A stretch of DNA of 64,000 nucleotides from DASXQK01 sp963724385 (lineage in GTDB: Bacteria; Pseudomonadota; Alphaproteobacteria; Dongiales; Dongiaceae), in NCBI GenBank assembly GCA_963724385.1, contig CAVRUJ010000002.1:1054001-1118000 (forward strand), read 5' to 3'. The position numbers and the translations under genes were made by a program. This document shows, piece after piece, positions 52,476-60,906 of this stretch. Within the stretch, counting starts at the first letter, position 1. Every line of letters starts with the position of its first letter. The notes under the pieces were generated by a model that had not been told where the DNA came from, made no database searches, and worked only from the letters and a program-made list of their open reading frames with translations.

Positions 52476-53987
52476 TCAGGCGGCCAGAACTGCGTTCAGT
52501 TCCTCGAGAATGATGCGGCGCAATTCGCGGCGAAGCTCGCTGTCGCCGGAATTGTCGATGGCGAGCGAGACGGGCTTGGCCACCTGCCTCGGCAGGTTGA
52601 GAGGATCCAGCCCCTCGAAGCGCCCAAAGCTCTCGGAAGCCTGCTTGTTGTAGGCAATGCGCGCGTAGTGGACGAGGTGATGGGGCGTGAGGTTGTCGCC
52701 GATCGACGAGCCGCCTGCAAAGCCGGTGCCGATCGTCATGGACGGCCCCAAATTGGTCTCGAAGCCGGAAGCGCCCAATGAGCAGCCCGCGTTGACGGCG
52801 ACGCGGAGTGCGGGAACCGCCGCGGCGAAGGCCATGATGTTGGCCTCGCATGTGGAGTGGATCGCCGCCGAATGACCCTTGCCGGACCTGCGCATCATCG
52901 ACCGCGCGGCGGAGATCGCCTGATCGATGTTCTGCACGCGGGCGAGGGCCAGCACCGGGCAAAGCTTCTCGCGCACAAGTCTTTCCTCCGGCTGGACAAG
53001 GTCGACCGGGGTCACGAGGAGCCTTGCGTTGGGCGCGTTGAAGCCGGCCTCGCGGGCGATGATGCTCGCGTCCTTGCCAATCATCGCGGTGTTGAAGCCT
53101 TGCTCCTTGAACAGCAACCCACGGAGTTTCTCGGTCTCCTCCTGCGTGCACAGATGGGCGCGTTCCGACTTCATCGCTTCGAGGAGACGGTCGGCCACGG
53201 ATGAATAGGCGAGCAGCACCGACTCATTGGTGCAAAGAATGGAATTGTCGAAAGACTTTGATTCGACGATGCGCCTGGCGGCCGGCTTGAGATCGGCCGT
53301 GTCGTCGACCAGGACGGGCGCATTGCCGGGGCCTACGCCGAAGGCCGGATTGCCGGAGCGGTAGGCGGCCCTCACGACCGAAGGCCCGCCGGTCGCGACG
53401 ATCAGGTCGACGCGCTCGTCCGACATGAGCATCTCGATCAGGGGAATGTTGGGTTCGGCGATCACCTGGATGCAGCCGTCGGGAGCGCCCGCCGCTTTCG
53501 CGGCCTCGGCCAGGTGACGCGCCGCGTCGGCGCAGCAGGCCTTGGCGCCGGGATGCGGAGCTAGAATGATGGCGTTGCGCGTCATCAGCGCGAGGATCGT
53601 CTTGAAGTATAGGGTCGCCACCGGATTGGTGACCGGGATCAGCGCGAGGATCACGCCGGCGGGGCGCGGAAGCTCGACGATCTTCCGGGCAGCGTCGATG
53701 CGGGGCGCCACGAAATCGTCGGCGGCATAAAGTTCGGCTATGCCTTTCGAGCAGGCCTCGTTCTTCAGGCGCTTGTGTTCGATGACTCCCATGCCTGTCT
53801 CGCGCACGGCCCAGTCGGCGTAGTGCTGCGCCTTGGCGTGGCCGGCAGCCGCGACGGCATCGACGACGCGCAGCGTGGCAGCACGATCCGTCTTCTGCAG
53901 CTTCGCCGCCGCCCAACGGGCTCGGTCGAGCATCATCTTCGCCTGCTCGAACTGGGCGTTGGGAACTTTCATGAGCGCATCGGCCAT
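52476..53987 (-). CDS. CoA-acylating aldehyde dehydrogenase of the microcompartment
   Basis: A 503-residue enzyme of the PduP/EutE type. The catalytic Cys252 lies in SFDNSILCTNES, and LALIPVTNPVATLYFKTI and GVGPGNAPVLVDDTAD are family signatures. The C-terminal 20 residues (SELRRELRRIILEELNAVL) form an amphipathic helix separated by a short linker, typical of an encapsulation peptide. It would convert propionaldehyde or another short aldehyde to acyl-CoA with NAD inside the shell. Confidence 0.93.
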   Translation of the reverse strand: MADALMKVPNAQFEQAKMMLDRARWAAAKLQKTDRAATLRVVDAVAAAGHAKAQHYADWAVRETGMGVIEHKRLKNEACSKGIAELYAADDFVAPRIDAARKIVELPRPAGVILALIPVTNPVATLYFKTILALMTRNAIILAPHPGAKACCADAARHLAEAAKAAGAPDGCIQVIAEPNIPLIEMLMSDERVDLIVATGGPSVVRAAYRSGNPAFGVGPGNAPVLVDDTADLKPAARRIVESKSFDNSILCTNESVLLAYSSVADRLLEAMKSERAHLCTQEETEKLRGLLFKEQGFNTAMIGKDASIIAREAGFNAPNARLLVTPVDLVQPEERLVREKLCPVLALARVQNIDQAISAARSMMRRSGKGHSAAIHSTCEANIMAFAAAVPALRVAVNAGCSLGASGFETNLGPSMTIGTGFAGGSSIGDNLTPHHLVHYARIAYNKQASESFGRFEGLDPLNLPRQVAKPVSLAIDNSGDSELRRELRRIILEELNAVLAA

Positions 53988-53997
53988 GGCTGGCTCC

Positions 53998-55278
53998 TCA
54001 ATTCAGTTTGGTCGCCTCGCGCAGTAGCTCGCGGGCGCGCGGCATGGCGGCATCGAACCGGTCGAGAATCTCCTGGCACATGTCGGCGGTCAGCAGCACG
54101 CCGGGCTTCCATTGCAGGACGCGCTTGTCGAGAGACGAGAAGATCGCCCAGATGCCGTGCTCGTAGAGCGCGCGGGAAACGAAGACCGCCCCTTCCGGAT
54201 GGTTGAACTCAAGTCCGAGGATCACGCCCTTCTGGCGCAGGCCGGTAAAGATGTCGCCGTGCCGCTGCATCATCTCCTTCATGCCCTGGGCCATGAATTC
54301 GCTGACGAACTCGACGTTGGCCACGACTTCCGGCCGCAGCAGCATCTCGATCACCTTGTGGGCGACGACGCAGCCGAGTTCGGCACCGCCCGACGTGCTG
54401 ATGTGGGCGGCGCCGTCCTCGTTGAGCCAGCCGCCTGCCTTCTCGTTCACCAGGCAGGCGCTGATCGGGTAGAGGCCGCCGGTCAGGCCCTTGGCCGTCA
54501 CCATCATGTCGGGCTGGATGCCGTAGGCCTGCCAGCCCCACATGCGGCCGGTGCGCATCAGGCCGGTCTGCACCTCGTCGGCGATATACATGGCGCCGTA
54601 TTTCTCGCAGAGCGCCTTGCAGGCGTTGAGATAGCCCGGCTTGGGCATGGGGAAGCCATAGGTCGCGGGGATCGTCTCCATGATGAGGGCCGCGCAGTCG
54701 TTGCCTTTCAGCGCCCGCTCCATGGCATCGATGTCGTTGAAGGGAACGTGGATGAAGGTTTCCGGCTGGTCCGCCAGGAATATCTTGCTGAAACGGTCGT
54801 CGCCCGTCGCGACCGACAGCCCCGAGTGGCCATGATAGCCCTTGATGATCGAGACGATCTTGCGGCGCTTGGTGGCATAGCGGGCGCTCTTGATGGCGAT
54901 GTCGACGGCCTCGGCGCCGCCTGGCGCGAACACCGCATATGCCATTCCCGGTGCGACCTTGATGAGCGACTCTGCCAGCGCCGCGCGCGCGACCGAGGGA
55001 AACCAATGATTGCCGATGTCGAAATAGTCGAGCGCGCCCTTTAGCGTCTCGACCAGTTCGGGATGACGGTGGCCGAAATTGTAGGTCCCGCCGTTCAGAT
55101 GGAGATCGATGAGCCTCCTGCCCGACATGTCATAGAGGCAATAGCCCTCGCGCCGGTCGATGACGAGATCGATGCCGGCCTTCTGCCAGAACTTGGTCTT
55201 GTCGGGATTCCAGAAGCGGATGGCCTTGTCGAAAAGGTCCTGCTTCGAGTCGAACTTGAACAGGCCGTAGTCGTACAT
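53998..55278 (-). CDS. Class III PLP aminotransferase/phospholyase
   Basis: A 426-residue PLP enzyme. Lys263 (VTAKGLTGG) is the Schiff-base lysine and Asp234 (IADEVQTG) the pyridine-N partner; GGTYNFGHRHPELVETL and APGGAEAVDIAIKSARYATKRRK belong to the class III fold. In RMM-type loci this enzyme is thought to act as a phospholyase, eliminating ammonia and phosphate from an amino-alcohol phosphate to give an aldehyde. It is the first gene of the BMC operon, divergent from the DeoR gene. Confidence 0.92.
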   Translation of the reverse strand: MYDYGLFKFDSKQDLFDKAIRFWNPDKTKFWQKAGIDLVIDRREGYCLYDMSGRRLIDLHLNGGTYNFGHRHPELVETLKGALDYFDIGNHWFPSVARAALAESLIKVAPGMAYAVFAPGGAEAVDIAIKSARYATKRRKIVSIIKGYHGHSGLSVATGDDRFSKIFLADQPETFIHVPFNDIDAMERALKGNDCAALIMETIPATYGFPMPKPGYLNACKALCEKYGAMYIADEVQTGLMRTGRMWGWQAYGIQPDMMVTAKGLTGGLYPISACLVNEKAGGWLNEDGAAHISTSGGAELGCVVAHKVIEMLLRPEVVANVEFVSEFMAQGMKEMMQRHGDIFTGLRQKGVILGLEFNHPEGAVFVSRALYEHGIWAIFSSLDKRVLQWKPGVLLTADMCQEILDRFDAAMPRARELLREATKLN

Positions 55279-55297
55279 CGGTTGCTCCGTCAGGCAT

Positions 55298-55370
55298 AAA
55301 TTGACCGACTGCCAACTTAATATGATATAAGCAGGTCACAGATCTCGTGTCAATCGGTCAATTTGTGACC
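55298..55370. promoter_or_regulatory. Divergent BMC/DeoR control region: promoter with nested inverted repeats
   Basis: For the minus strand, consensus TTGACA (complement of 55348-55353) and TTATAT (complement of 55325-55330) are 17 bases apart. Two inverted repeats overlap them: AAATTGACCGA 55298-55308 with TCGGTCAATTT 55354-55364, and GGTCACA 55334-55340 with TGTGACC 55364-55370. Such nested dyads around a promoter fit looping repression by the adjacent DeoR protein. Confidence 0.65.
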
Positions 55371-55453
55371 AAATTGCGCAATCCACCTGCGGTCCCGGTC
55401 AATAGTTTTTGTCTGCCGGAGAAAATGCTCGCCCGCCATGTCATGATGCTTTC

Positions 55454-56248
55454 ATGAGACCCACCGGCATCCGCCTCAACAAGACCGACCGGCAGGCCCG
55501 CATCGTGGCGGAACTACGCGCCACGCCGGCGATCCGGGTGAACGAGCTTGCGGATCTTCTCGGCGTCTCGACCGAGACCGCGCGCCGCGATCTTGCCGAG
55601 CTCGACGGGCGCGGTCTCATCAACCGCACCTATGGCGGCGCCATGCGTCCCGTCGGCTTCGAGCCGGCGCTGGCCGAGCGCGAAGCCCTCATGGTTGCCG
55701 AGCGCGAGCGGATCGCGACTGCCGCGGTGAAGCTTGTCGAGCCCAATGACATCCTGATGATCGGCGGCGGCGCCACGACGTCGCGCTTCGCCCGCAGGCT
55801 GGCCGCCGAACGCAACCACGTCACTGTGATCACGCACGCCTTCTCGATTGCCGCAGTCCTGGCAACCAATCCCCTGCACAAGGTGCTGGTGCTGCCCGGC
55901 CAATATGACGGCCGCGAGGGCCTGATCCATGGGCCCGACACGATCGAAGCTCTGCAGCGCTTCCGCGCCAACAAGGCCTTTCTCGGCGCCAGCGGACTGA
56001 CCGCGGAAGGGCCCAGCGATGCCGGGATGGGCCCGGGCCTGGTCTACGGCGCCATGATGCGCCGCTCCGCGCAGACGATCATCCTTGCCGACCACTCCAA
56101 GTTTGATCGTCCTTCGCTGGCCGTCTATGGCGCATGGTCCGCCGCAACCACGCTGATCTCGGACATGCCGCCAGAGGGCGAACTCGCAACCGCGCTGTCT
56201 TCGGCCAACGCCAAATTCCTCTGGGCCGCGACGAACCAGGCTTCTTGA
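55454..56248 (+). CDS. DeoR/GlpR-family regulator of the microcompartment operon
   Basis: A 264-residue protein from ATG 55454 (the frame is open 15 codons further up but the HTH start fits here). The HTH reads TDRQARIVAELRATPAIRVNELADLLGVSTETARRDLAEL, and the effector domain has IGGGATTSRFARRLA and ILADHSKFD. It is a paralogue of the regulator at 43729. Because DeoR proteins sense phosphorylated metabolites, the amino-alcohol phosphate made by the APH kinase is a plausible effector. Confidence 0.9.
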   Translation: MRPTGIRLNKTDRQARIVAELRATPAIRVNELADLLGVSTETARRDLAELDGRGLINRTYGGAMRPVGFEPALAEREALMVAERERIATAAVKLVEPNDILMIGGGATTSRFARRLAAERNHVTVITHAFSIAAVLATNPLHKVLVLPGQYDGREGLIHGPDTIEALQRFRANKAFLGASGLTAEGPSDAGMGPGLVYGAMMRRSAQTIILADHSKFDRPSLAVYGAWSAATTLISDMPPEGELATALSSANAKFLWAATNQAS

Positions 56249-56343
56249 TCGATCGTCCGCAGCTGCGGCGGGCCCGTGGCGCGCCACCAAGCTCCAGCGG
56301 ATTTGTATGGATGAGATTGGCTTGCTGCCGGGCTTGCCGGTCC

Positions 56344-56460
56344 CTAGCGCCTGATCGTCTCAAGCCAAATCGGCTTGAGACGTGAATCAGTCGCTACATC
56401 TATGAATTAGAGCAAGATTCACCGATTAGGTTGGTTCAACCTAATCGGATCTTGCTCTAG
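56344..56460. repeat. 117-bp CTAG-bounded double-hairpin repeat, copy 2 (inverted)
   Basis: Reverse orientation relative to copies 1 and 3, starting CTAGCGCCTGATCGTC and ending CTTGCTCTAG. The inner arms of the AGAGCAAGAT hairpin read CCGATTAGGTTG/CAACCTAATCGG. They differ from copies 1 and 3 in sequence yet pair fully. The element lies between the convergent DeoR and permease genes. Confidence 0.85.
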
Positions 56461-56485
56461 GGGCTGCAGCGTCGTCCTTGGCAGG

Positions 56486-56522
56486 CACAAAAGAAATCGG
56501 CGGCCCCAAAGGGGCCGCCGAT
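56486..56522 (-). terminator. Intrinsic terminator of the permease gene
   Basis: Perfect 12-base arms ATCGGCGGCCCC (56496-56507) and GGGGCCGCCGAT (56511-56522) with an AAA loop. On the minus strand the hairpin is followed by TTCTTTTGTGC, about 25 bases after the permease stop. Confidence 0.75.
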
Positions 56523-56545
56523 GTTCCGTCCCCGGCAGCCGCCGG

Positions 56546-58138
56546 TCAGCGCCTAGCGGCCCTTTCGGCGTCGCTCAGCGCGCCGTCCGGCAGGCCCTCA
56601 TAGATGAGCCGGCCGATCTGGTCGAACTTCACCGGGTCTCTCATCTTGATGTACAACGCGCCGACGATGCCGATGGCGACGACGGCAATGTCGATCCAGA
56701 CGATATAGTTAGCAAGCTTGTAGCCGCCGCCCAGGAAATCCATGTTGGAGAGGCAGAGATAGACGACATAGGCCTGGGTCACGAAGGCGATCAGCGGCGC
56801 CACGAGCGTCTTCCACCAGTGATGCTCTTCGCGGTGGTGGGTGCGGAAATACGCGATGATCGCCAGCGACACGACCGCCTGGGCCGCCAGGATGATGACC
56901 ACGCCCAGCACCGCGAACAGGCCGTAGACGCCGAGATAGGCTTGGCCGTTGGGGTCGTTCCAGCCGTCGTGGAGCGCGTAGATCACGATGCAGAGCGCAG
57001 CGATCGCGCTCTGGACGAAAGACGCCACATGCGGCGACCGGTAGACCGGATGGGTCTTGCCGAGGGAGGCGGGAAGCAGGCGTTCGCGGCCGAGAGCATA
57101 GAAATAGCGCGCCGCGGTATTGTGGAACGCCATGCCGCAGGCGAATGAGCCGGTCAGGATCAGGACGCTCATCGCGACCGCGACCCAGCCGCCGATGAAC
57201 TGCGTCGCCGGCTGGAAGTAGAATACGGCCGAATTGTTCTGCGCCACGTTGATCGCGTCGTCGAGCTTAGGGTAGGCCGAGAGGCCGGCCCAGCATAGAG
57301 CCGTGTAGAAGATGCCGAGCCCGACCACCGATATGTACATCGCCATCGGCACGATGCGCTTGGGATCGCGGGATTCCTCGGCATAGTTCGGCGCCATCTC
57401 GAAGCCGACCCAGGACCAGAAGGCGAAGAAGAGACCGATGCCCGCCGCCCCCGCCGCCAGCTTGCCCTGGGCCGGGAAGCCTTGGAGCGAAAGGAGGGGA
57501 TTGAGGGCCGAGAGCTGCACGTTGGCGCCGTTTCCGGCATGGGCGAACACGCCGATGGCGAAAATGATGAGGATCGCAACCTCGCAGACCAGGGCCACGC
57601 CCAGGATCGCCGTCGACAATTTCACATCGAAATAGGTCAGGGCCGAGATGCCGGCGATCATGGCGAGTGCCAGGATCGGCCAGGGCACATTGATGCCAGT
57701 CCACTGCAGGATGTCGACATTGCCGAAATAGGCGAAGCCGCCGGCAAGCGACACCTCGAACATCGAATAGGCGAACACCGAGCCGAAGCCGAACCCCATG
57801 CCGAGCTCGCGCCCGAGGCCGTGGCTGATGAAGGAATAGAACCCGCCGACGGCGGTCACCTTGCCGGCCATCTCGCAATAGCCGATGGAGAAGATCAGCA
57901 GCACGATAGTCGCCGCCACAAAGGCGGCGGGAGCGCCGAAGCCGTTGCCGTTGCCGATAACGATCGGCACGTTGAACAGCATGGCCGAGATCGGCGCTGA
58001 TCCAGTTAGGGTCAAGAACAGCACGCCGATGAGCCCGACGGCCTTTGTATGCAATTTATGGACATCGTCCCGGCCGGCAACGTCGTAGCCCAAAGAAGCG
58101 CTGCTTTTCCCCTGCCCTGCACTGCGTTCCATCGTCAT
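56546..58138 (-). CDS. APC-superfamily amino acid/amine permease
   Basis: A 530-residue membrane protein from ATG 58138, with GGAGG ten bases upstream; the frame continues above but without homology. Twelve to fourteen membrane helices are seen. LHTKAVGLIGVLFLTLTGSAPISAML and IGYCEMAGKVTAVGGFYSFISHGLG are the APC signatures of substrate-binding helices 1 and 2. It probably brings in the amine that feeds the microcompartment, as permeases of this family accompany such loci. It is convergent with the DeoR gene across a 117-bp repeat. Confidence 0.88.
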   Translation of the reverse strand: MTMERSAGQGKSSASLGYDVAGRDDVHKLHTKAVGLIGVLFLTLTGSAPISAMLFNVPIVIGNGNGFGAPAAFVAATIVLLIFSIGYCEMAGKVTAVGGFYSFISHGLGRELGMGFGFGSVFAYSMFEVSLAGGFAYFGNVDILQWTGINVPWPILALAMIAGISALTYFDVKLSTAILGVALVCEVAILIIFAIGVFAHAGNGANVQLSALNPLLSLQGFPAQGKLAAGAAGIGLFFAFWSWVGFEMAPNYAEESRDPKRIVPMAMYISVVGLGIFYTALCWAGLSAYPKLDDAINVAQNNSAVFYFQPATQFIGGWVAVAMSVLILTGSFACGMAFHNTAARYFYALGRERLLPASLGKTHPVYRSPHVASFVQSAIAALCIVIYALHDGWNDPNGQAYLGVYGLFAVLGVVIILAAQAVVSLAIIAYFRTHHREEHHWWKTLVAPLIAFVTQAYVVYLCLSNMDFLGGGYKLANYIVWIDIAVVAIGIVGALYIKMRDPVKFDQIGRLIYEGLPDGALSDAERAARR

Positions 58139-58388
58139 GAAGAGTCTCCCTCCTGGCTTGACGTCACCCGTTGACTGGGCCGGCCCCGTTCCCCGGAACT
58201 CTCGGCCATCCACCCGCTTTCGCCCGTTCGATTGCGGGCGCGCCGCGGATTCGCCTAGCAGGCCATTTTCGCCAGATTCGCAGCCCGCCGTCGAGCGGTT
58301 ACCGCTTCCGTCCGAAATGACCCGATTCTTGTTCGCCTGCCCCCGCCAATGGTCGGAAGGTGGCAAGCGACACAAAAACTGCGGGCAG

Positions 58389-58400
58389 GATAACATTATC
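58389..58400. promoter_or_regulatory. Short palindrome GATAA-CA-TTATC in the 448-base gap
   Basis: The gap 58139-58586, between the divergent permease and TIM-barrel genes, contains no ORF with homology. The clearest signal in it is this dyad, which could be an operator for either gene. The rest looks like leader sequence. Confidence 0.35.
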
Positions 58401-58586
58401 TGTTGGAGGCGCCAACATGATTTCCGCCCGATTTTCGCGTTCCGCCAGTGCCATAGCCGCTGGTCGGATTCCGGGACTGAGCTCGGACTTGGGGGTCACC
58501 AAGCATTTTGCGGTTCTCCCAACATTCGTGTAGAAAGGGGCCGGCGTTCGCAAGCGTCGCCAAAGGAGTGTCAAGGGAGCAGGCCG

Positions 58587-59258
58587 GTGGACTTCATCTT
58601 CATGCTGACGCGCCAGGACCAGACGGTCACCGACTGTCTGGAAGTCTTCGAGGAAATCCGGCCGCTGGCCTTGGGCCATGTCGGCTTCAAGGATGTGGGC
58701 GTCGATCGCGGCACGCTCCACCGCCTCGCCCGGGCCATCAAGGACTCCGGCGCCGTCAGCTATCTCGAAGTCGTTTCGACGAGCCGGGAGGCCGCCCTCA
58801 ACTCGGCGCGCACGGCGGTCGAGATCGGCATCGACCGGCTCATGGGCGGCACCGACGTCGCCGAAATCATGAAGCTCGTGGGCCAATCCCGCACTGCCTA
58901 TTACCCATTCCCCGGCAAGCCCGTGGGCCATCCGACCAAGCTCGGCGGCAGCGCGCAGCTGGTCGAGGAGCATTGCCGAAGCTTCCTTGCCATGGGCTGC
59001 GCCGGCGTCGACCTGCTGGCCTATCGGGCGACCGAGGCCGACCCCATCGAGCTGGTCAAGGCGGCGCGGCGCGGTCTTGGGCGGGAGGGGTATCTGATCT
59101 GCGCCGGAAGCGTGGACAGCCCCATGCGCATTCAGGCCCTGAAGCAGGCAGGCTGCGATGCCTTCACCATCGGCTCGGCCGCCTTCGACGGCTCGTTCTC
59201 GATGCGCAAGGGCCGGCTCGCCAGCCAGCTTCAAGACATCGTGGCTGCGGCGGCCTAG
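58587..59258 (+). CDS. TIM-barrel protein of unknown function
   Basis: A 223-residue protein from GTG 58587, with GGGAG eleven bases upstream; the longer frame above has no homology. The pattern resembles a HisA/NanE-like phosphate-binding beta/alpha barrel: LGHVGFKDVGVDRGTLHRLAR, SYLEVVSTSREAALNSA, GIDRLMGGTD, and the phosphate-binding end ICAGSVDSPMRIQAL...AFTIGSAAFDGSF. No substrate can be named. Its TAG stop is created by the CTAG of the adjacent 117-bp repeat, so the last codons lie at the repeat border. Confidence 0.7.
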   Translation: MDFIFMLTRQDQTVTDCLEVFEEIRPLALGHVGFKDVGVDRGTLHRLARAIKDSGAVSYLEVVSTSREAALNSARTAVEIGIDRLMGGTDVAEIMKLVGQSRTAYYPFPGKPVGHPTKLGGSAQLVEEHCRSFLAMGCAGVDLLAYRATEADPIELVKAARRGLGREGYLICAGSVDSPMRIQALKQAGCDAFTIGSAAFDGSFSMRKGRLASQLQDIVAAAA

Positions 59259-59371
59259 AGCAAGATCGGGTCAGCTTCTCTCAAGCTGACCCGTGAATCT
59301 TGCTCTACTTCAATCGATGAGAGCCTGATTCACGTCTCAAGCTGAGTGCGCTTGAGACGATCAGGCTCTAG
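59255..59371. repeat. 117-bp CTAG-bounded double-hairpin repeat, copy 3
   Basis: Same orientation as copy 1, with nearly the same sequence. Inner arms GGGTCAGCTT/AAGCTGACCC are a better match than in copy 1. It sits between the convergent TIM-barrel and glutamine-synthetase-like genes, and its first CTAG contains the TIM-barrel stop codon. Confidence 0.88.
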
Positions 59372-59375
59372 CGAG

Positions 59376-60728
59376 TTAGAATATCTCCATATACTCGTTG
59401 CGCTCCCAGTCAGTGACATGGCTGCGGAAGCGGGCGAGTTCATGGCGCTTGACCGCGAGGAAGAGCTTCAGGAACTCCGGTCCCAGCATGGCCCCGAACG
59501 CCTTGTCGGCTTCGAGATGGGCAAGCGAATCTTCCAGGCTCCGCGGCAGCTTTTCGTGGGCGGGATCGTCCTCGCTCGGGCCCGTGGATTGGGGCTTCAG
59601 CTTCAACTTGCCCTTGAGCCCCAGCAGGCCGGCGGCGAGCGTGCCGGCGGCCGATAGATAGGGATTGGCCAGCGCCGAGGCCCCGCGCATCTCGTGATGG
59701 GTCGCGGAATCCTTCGATGCCTTGACCCGCACCAGGGCCGATCGGTCGTCGATCCCCCAGCTGATGTTGGAGGGCGCGAAGGTATGCGGCTTGATCCGGT
59801 GGTAGCAGTTGGGCGTCGGGCCGGCGAGCGCCATCAGGGCCGGCGCATGGGCGAGGATGCCGGCGGCGAACTGGCGCGCCGCGGCCGAGAGCCCGTCCTT
59901 GTCGGAGGAATCGAGGAAAGCGTTCCGGCCGGTCTTGCGATCCACCAGGCTGATGTGGAAGTGACAGCCGCAGCCGGCCGTGGTCGTCGAGGGCTTCGAC
60001 ATGAAGGTGGCGAGATAGCCTTCGCGGTGCGCCACTTCCTTCACGGTGTTGCGGAAGGTGAAGGCCTTGTCGGCCGCTTCCAGCCCGGCGGCGGGGCCAT
60101 AGTTGATCTCGAACTGGGAGCCCGCGTACTCGCAATTGTGGGTGATGACGTCAATGCCGATGCCGATCAGGGCGTTGAGGATGGCGTCGAGGGCACTGAC
60201 ATAGTTGTTGCGCGTCGAGTTGAAGATGTGGACGCCGGTGAAGAGCGGTTCCCTGGTATCGCGGGTCAGGAGATAAAACTCGTACTCGTGGCCCATCACC
60301 ACCTGGAAGCCCATGTCGGCGGCCTCGTCCAGAAGCCGGCGCAGCACATAGCGCGGGGCCGCCTTGTACGGCGTGTCGTCCTGGAAATGGGGATCGCAGA
60401 TGACCTTGGCCGTGTCGGCCTGCCAGGGCACCCGGCGCAGGGTGGAGAAATCGGGATAGAGCTTGGAGTCGCCGTAGTTGATCTCCTCGTTGAGGCCGGT
60501 GCCGGAGATCACATTGGAAGCCGTGTCCTGACCGAGGACTCCGCCATAGAAGTTGAGACCCTTGCGCGCGTACCCCTCGACGGCGTCGATGGGCACCAGC
60601 TTGGAACGCGAAATGGCGTGGAGGTCCGGCAGCTCGAAGCGAACGAAGGCGATCCCTTCGGCACGGAGCTTGGCGACCTGCTGGGCGATGGCGTCCTTCG
60701 TCTTGGCGGCTTTGGCCATGAAGCGCAT
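59376..60728 (-). CDS. Glutamine synthetase family protein
   Basis: A 450-residue protein from ATG 60728, with ATG 60719 also possible. GS-type signatures: GHEYEFYLL with the metal-binding Glu residues, GSQFEINYGPAAGLEAADKAFTFRNTVKEVA, and the ATP-binding CGCHFHISL, followed by NCYHRIKPHTFAPSNISWG and RTH-like RVKA. The sequence lacks the adenylylation loop typical of GlnA and is closer to gamma-glutamyl-amine or methylamide synthetases. That suits a neighbourhood of amine catabolism, but the amine is not known. Confidence 0.85.
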   Translation of the reverse strand: MRFMAKAAKTKDAIAQQVAKLRAEGIAFVRFELPDLHAISRSKLVPIDAVEGYARKGLNFYGGVLGQDTASNVISGTGLNEEINYGDSKLYPDFSTLRRVPWQADTAKVICDPHFQDDTPYKAAPRYVLRRLLDEAADMGFQVVMGHEYEFYLLTRDTREPLFTGVHIFNSTRNNYVSALDAILNALIGIGIDVITHNCEYAGSQFEINYGPAAGLEAADKAFTFRNTVKEVAHREGYLATFMSKPSTTTAGCGCHFHISLVDRKTGRNAFLDSSDKDGLSAAARQFAAGILAHAPALMALAGPTPNCYHRIKPHTFAPSNISWGIDDRSALVRVKASKDSATHHEMRGASALANPYLSAAGTLAAGLLGLKGKLKLKPQSTGPSEDDPAHEKLPRSLEDSLAHLEADKAFGAMLGPEFLKLFLAVKRHELARFRSHVTDWERNEYMEIF

Positions 60729-60906
60729 TCCCCCGTCTGGGCCGTCCTTCAGGCGACGGCATGTTCATTGTGGATTCGGCGGCGGGGCGAAGGCTAGCCC
60801 GAGTAATCTGGCAAGTTCAACACCGATGTTGCGACTTGCCACGGTTTTCGCCGCAAGCAACACTCGGCTCCGAACTTTGGGGGCGAGAGGCAGGCAGGAA
60901 CCGAAC

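Noticed and set aside
58137..58586. Upstream extension of the TIM-barrel frame to 373 residues
   Set aside because: The extension has no homology-like features and overlaps the permease leader region; GTG 58587 has a ribosome site and fits the start of the barrel.
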